Shown in pieces: positions 5,614-5,618 of a stretch of 5,618 nt of DNA. The stretch lies in the NCBI GenBank assembly GCA_000494145.1, contig AWOE01000102.1, positions 1 through 5,618 on the forward strand, read 5' to 3'. Origin of the DNA: Candidatus Calditenuaceae archaeon JGI OTU-1 (GTDB lineage Archaea > Thermoproteota > Nitrososphaeria_A > Caldarchaeales > Calditenuaceae). How positions within the stretch are numbered: the first letter of the stretch is position 1; each line of letters starts with the position of its first letter. The notes beneath the pieces are model-generated. The model was not told where the DNA came from. It was given only the letters and a program-made list of their open reading frames with translations, and made no database searches. The translations under genes were made by a program, and so were the position numbers.

Positions 5614-5618
5614 CTCGA
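5514..5618 (-). CDS. possible fragment of an unknown membrane protein in the GC-rich right flank
   Basis: Reading the minus strand from the window edge gives 34 open codons, including RWLYGSTGLLTPSL and FAGISTGALSAYLTS, before a TAG at 5514-5516 that lies right at the composition junction. About 28 of 33 codons end in G or C, and the hydrophobic, Gly/Ser/Thr-containing sequence looks like a membrane segment, more natural than the Arg/Pro-rich frame fused to livK. It is too short to identify. A plus-strand reading of the same bases (DVRYAERAPVEMPANL..., stop near 5605) is also open, so strand is uncertain. Confidence 0.25.
   Translation of the reverse strand, partial: SRWLYGSTGLLTPSLILRFAGISTGALSAYLTSH

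Noticed and set aside
1..5618. CRISPR array, tRNA or rRNA genes, transposase or toxin-antitoxin genes
   Set aside because: No regularly spaced repeats, no cloverleaf or rRNA-like sequence and no such protein motifs were seen on either strand.

Overview
The window looks like a piece of a thermophilic archaeon, probably a member of the Thermoproteota (Crenarchaeota). Three things suggest this: a TATA-box promoter placed for a leaderless transcript, strong Shine-Dalgarno sites (AGGAGGT type) before internal operon genes, and an archaeal-style zinc alcohol dehydrogenase. The lineage is an inference from style; there is no rRNA or marker gene.

The window is a compositional mosaic. Positions 1 to about 600 are GC-rich (39 of the first 60 bases are G or C), and so are the last 98 bases (63 of 98, about 64%). 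The roughly 4.9 kb between them is clearly AT-rich. Left flank: a decayed plus-strand gene for a protein I recognise only as a hypothetical, with a one-base frameshift near 300 and further frame changes before a stop at 504-506; an alternative minus-strand reading exists in the first ~118 bases. AT-rich segment, plus strand (645-1345): a zinc-dependent medium-chain alcohol dehydrogenase with a good promoter, but with its middle (nucleotide-binding domain) deleted and the remaining C-terminus out of frame. AT-rich segment, minus strand (5613 down to 1348): a branched-chain amino-acid type (Liv/HAAT) ABC importer in the order binding protein, LivG ATPase, LivF ATPase, LivH permease, LivM permease. 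The last four genes are intact and packed with 5-bp gaps or an 8-bp overlap, each with its own Shine-Dalgarno site.

The binding protein has lost its N-terminal half. At about 5515-5521 its reading frame runs into GC-rich sequence that looks like part of another gene. So the two permeases and two ATPases could form a transporter core, but the only local binding protein lacks a signal peptide and its first lobe, and the operon's native promoter is not visible.

Both edges of the AT-rich block therefore carry damaged genes. This fits either an acquired fragment that has been rearranged and is decaying in a GC-rich genome, or a mis-joined assembly. The sequence alone cannot decide between these. 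I did not find a convincing new biological system; the interest lies in the junctions and the broken genes.
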